From JACDHG01 sp963815295 (GTDB taxonomy: Bacteria > Actinomycetota > Actinomycetes > Propionibacteriales > Nocardioidaceae), in contig CAWFFZ010000003.1 of the NCBI GenBank assembly GCA_963815295.1, forward strand, positions 1-64,000: DNA of 64,000 nt, in the 5' to 3' direction. The translations under genes and the position numbers were made by a program. The notes under the pieces are model-generated. The model made no database searches and had not been told where the DNA came from. It was given only the letters and a program-made list of their open reading frames with translations. Within the stretch, counting starts at the first letter, position 1; each line of letters begins with the position of its first letter. Positions 62,903-64,000 of the stretch are shown piece by piece.

Positions 62903-63775
62903 TCAGGGAAGGGCGAGACAGCCGTCCGCTCGGTCGACGATGAGCCCGTCGGCGAGCAGAGACGCCAGGGCACGGTCGCGTTGCTGGGCATCAGGCCAGA
63001 CCGGGATGACCGTGGCGGGGTCGACAGGCTCGTCGCTGTCTCGCACCGCCGCCAGAATGCGGCCGCGGCACTGCCGGTCGGTGCCGGCGTAGGTCTGCCC
63101 GGGGCGTCGAGGACCGTCGTACGCCGGGTATCCGGCGGCCCGCCACATGCAGTCGTCCCGCACCGGACAGCTCCCACAGCGGGGCGCCGCCGCGGTGCAG
63201 ACGAGGGCGCCGAGCTCCATCAGCGCAACACTCCACGTCGCGGCGGTGCCAGCGTCGTCCGGCAGCACCGACTCCGCCAGCGCTCGCTCTGCGACGGTGG
63301 TGCTGGTCGCGGCGAACTGTTGGCCAGCCAGCCAGCGGGCGATGACGCGGCGGACGTTGGTGTCGAGGACGAGGCCACGGCGACCGAACGCGAATGCGGC
63401 CACCGCGGCTGCGGTGTAGTCGCCAACCCCCGGCAGCTCGCGCAGCTCGTCGTACGTCGTCGGCACATCCCCGTCGTGCCGCGCGTCGATGACGGTGGCC
63501 GCTGCGTGGAGGCGCAACGCGCGCCGGGGATAGCCAAGGCGCCCCCACATGCGGACCGCGTCACCTGGCGGGTCAGCGGCGAGGGCGGAGGGGGTTGGCC
63601 AGCGACTCAGCCACGCTTCGTACGCAGGCAAGACACGTGTGACCGGTGTCTGTTGCAGCATGACTTCGCTGACGAGCACAGCCCAGCCGCCGACGCCCGG
63701 CTCCCGCCACGGCAGGGCACGCTGGTTGTCGTCATACCAGTCCAGAACCGCGTTGCGCGAAAGGGAATCAGGCAT
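62903..63775 (-). CDS. mutY: A/G-specific adenine DNA glycosylase
   Basis: Removes adenine opposite 8-oxoguanine. About 290 residues: VSEVMLQQTPVTRVLP (about residue 37), helix-hairpin-helix ELPGVGDYTAAAVAAFAFG (about 110-128) with the catalytic Asp in LVLDTNVRRV, and the [4Fe-4S] cluster cysteines C-x6-C-x2-C-x5-C ending CGSCPVRDDC. It ends without the full NUDT1-like 8-oxoG recognition domain, as in other short actinobacterial MutY. ATG 63775 is chosen over the upstream 63805. Confidence 0.92.
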   Translation of the reverse strand: MPDSLSRNAVLDWYDDNQRALPWREPGVGGWAVLVSEVMLQQTPVTRVLPAYEAWLSRWPTPSALAADPPGDAVRMWGRLGYPRRALRLHAAATVIDARHDGDVPTTYDELRELPGVGDYTAAAVAAFAFGRRGLVLDTNVRRVIARWLAGQQFAATSTTVAERALAESVLPDDAGTAATWSVALMELGALVCTAAAPRCGSCPVRDDCMWRAAGYPAYDGPRRPGQTYAGTDRQCRGRILAAVRDSDEPVDPATVIPVWPDAQQRDRALASLLADGLIVDRADGCLALP

Positions 63776-63826
63776 GTCACGGCGATGATGCCACGATTCT
63801 GGCAATCACCGGGTTAGCGTGACTGC

Positions 63827-64000
63827 ATGAGCACGGTGATGCGGCCATCGGGTCCGTTGCCGCCGCAGATCTACTGGCTCCGGCGGCTGATGCTCTTGGG
63901 TGTAGTCGTCGTCGTGACCGCAGTGTTGTGGTGGCTGATCTCCGGGTCAGTCGGTGCCGACGGAACCCCGGCCTCGGACGCCTCGAAGACGCCGCGCTCG
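63827..64000 (+). CDS. Membrane protein, cut by the window end
   Basis: The first 58 codons are visible: a short N-terminus, one hydrophobic helix (about residues 21-41, LMLLGVVVVVTAVLWWLI) and the start of a Ser/Thr/Pro-rich external part. The ATG is 7 nt after a TAGCGT -10 (63815-63820), so the mRNA is probably leaderless. It is divergent from mutY. The rest is outside the window, so no function is proposed. Confidence 0.7.
   Translation, partial: MSTVMRPSGPLPPQIYWLRRLMLLGVVVVVTAVLWWLISGSVGADGTPASDASKTPRS

Overview
The window is a chromosomal segment of a high-GC Gram-positive actinobacterium. Lsr2, a RipA-like NlpC/P60 hydrolase, the folE-folP-NTF2-folB-folK-DUF3180 cluster, a DUF2342-type metalloprotease and a Septum_form-like lipoprotein together suggest Propionibacteriales/Nocardioidaceae; the genus is inference. 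No rRNA, tRNA, CRISPR array or mobile element was recognised by eye.

Layout. (1) 0-9 kb: GNAT acetyltransferase, secreted amidase, lipoprotein; a TPP riboswitch controlling a ykoEDC-type thiamine/HMP ECF transporter; PAP2 membrane enzyme, enoyl-CoA hydratase, VOC protein. (2) 9-17 kb: NlpC/P60 hydrolase with an attenuator-like leader, LuxR regulator, ppa, dacB (followed by a 22-bp tandem repeat), metalloprotease, tilS, hpt. (3) 17-23.2 kb: ftsH and a folate operon. (4) 23.2-26.8 kb: an OpuC-type compatible-solute ABC transporter with divergent, nearly abutting starts. (5) 26.9-51.4 kb: a surface-glycopolymer island with a CDP-ribitol synthase fusion, a broken polyol-phosphate polymerase, four sulfotransferase-family genes (two broken), glycosyltransferases, dTDP-aminosugar genes, a flippase and methyltransferases. 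Metal-homeostasis genes (CopZ, CDF, VIT with a DtxR/IdeR box) and a nuoD paralogue with a MidA-like methyltransferase and an acetyltransferase lie inside it. (6) 51.6-56.4 kb: DUF2520, panC, a truncated panD, a coaX with several substituted loop glycines, lysS, lsr2. (7) 56.4-64 kb: clpC behind a ClgR-like box, an MMPL exporter, a stand-alone receiver, a NarL-type response regulator, mutY and a cut-off membrane protein.

The most notable points are the nuoD2-MidA pairing (the arginine methylated in mitochondrial complex I is kept, the quinone tyrosine is Trp), the panD/coaX degeneration, frameshifts confined to glycopolymer genes, the DtxR/IdeR box upstream of a leaderless VIT promoter, the attenuator-like NlpC/P60 leader, and a recurring TANNNT-N6/7-start leaderless promoter layout. 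All positions and motif matches were read by eye; no database search or folding calculation was run.
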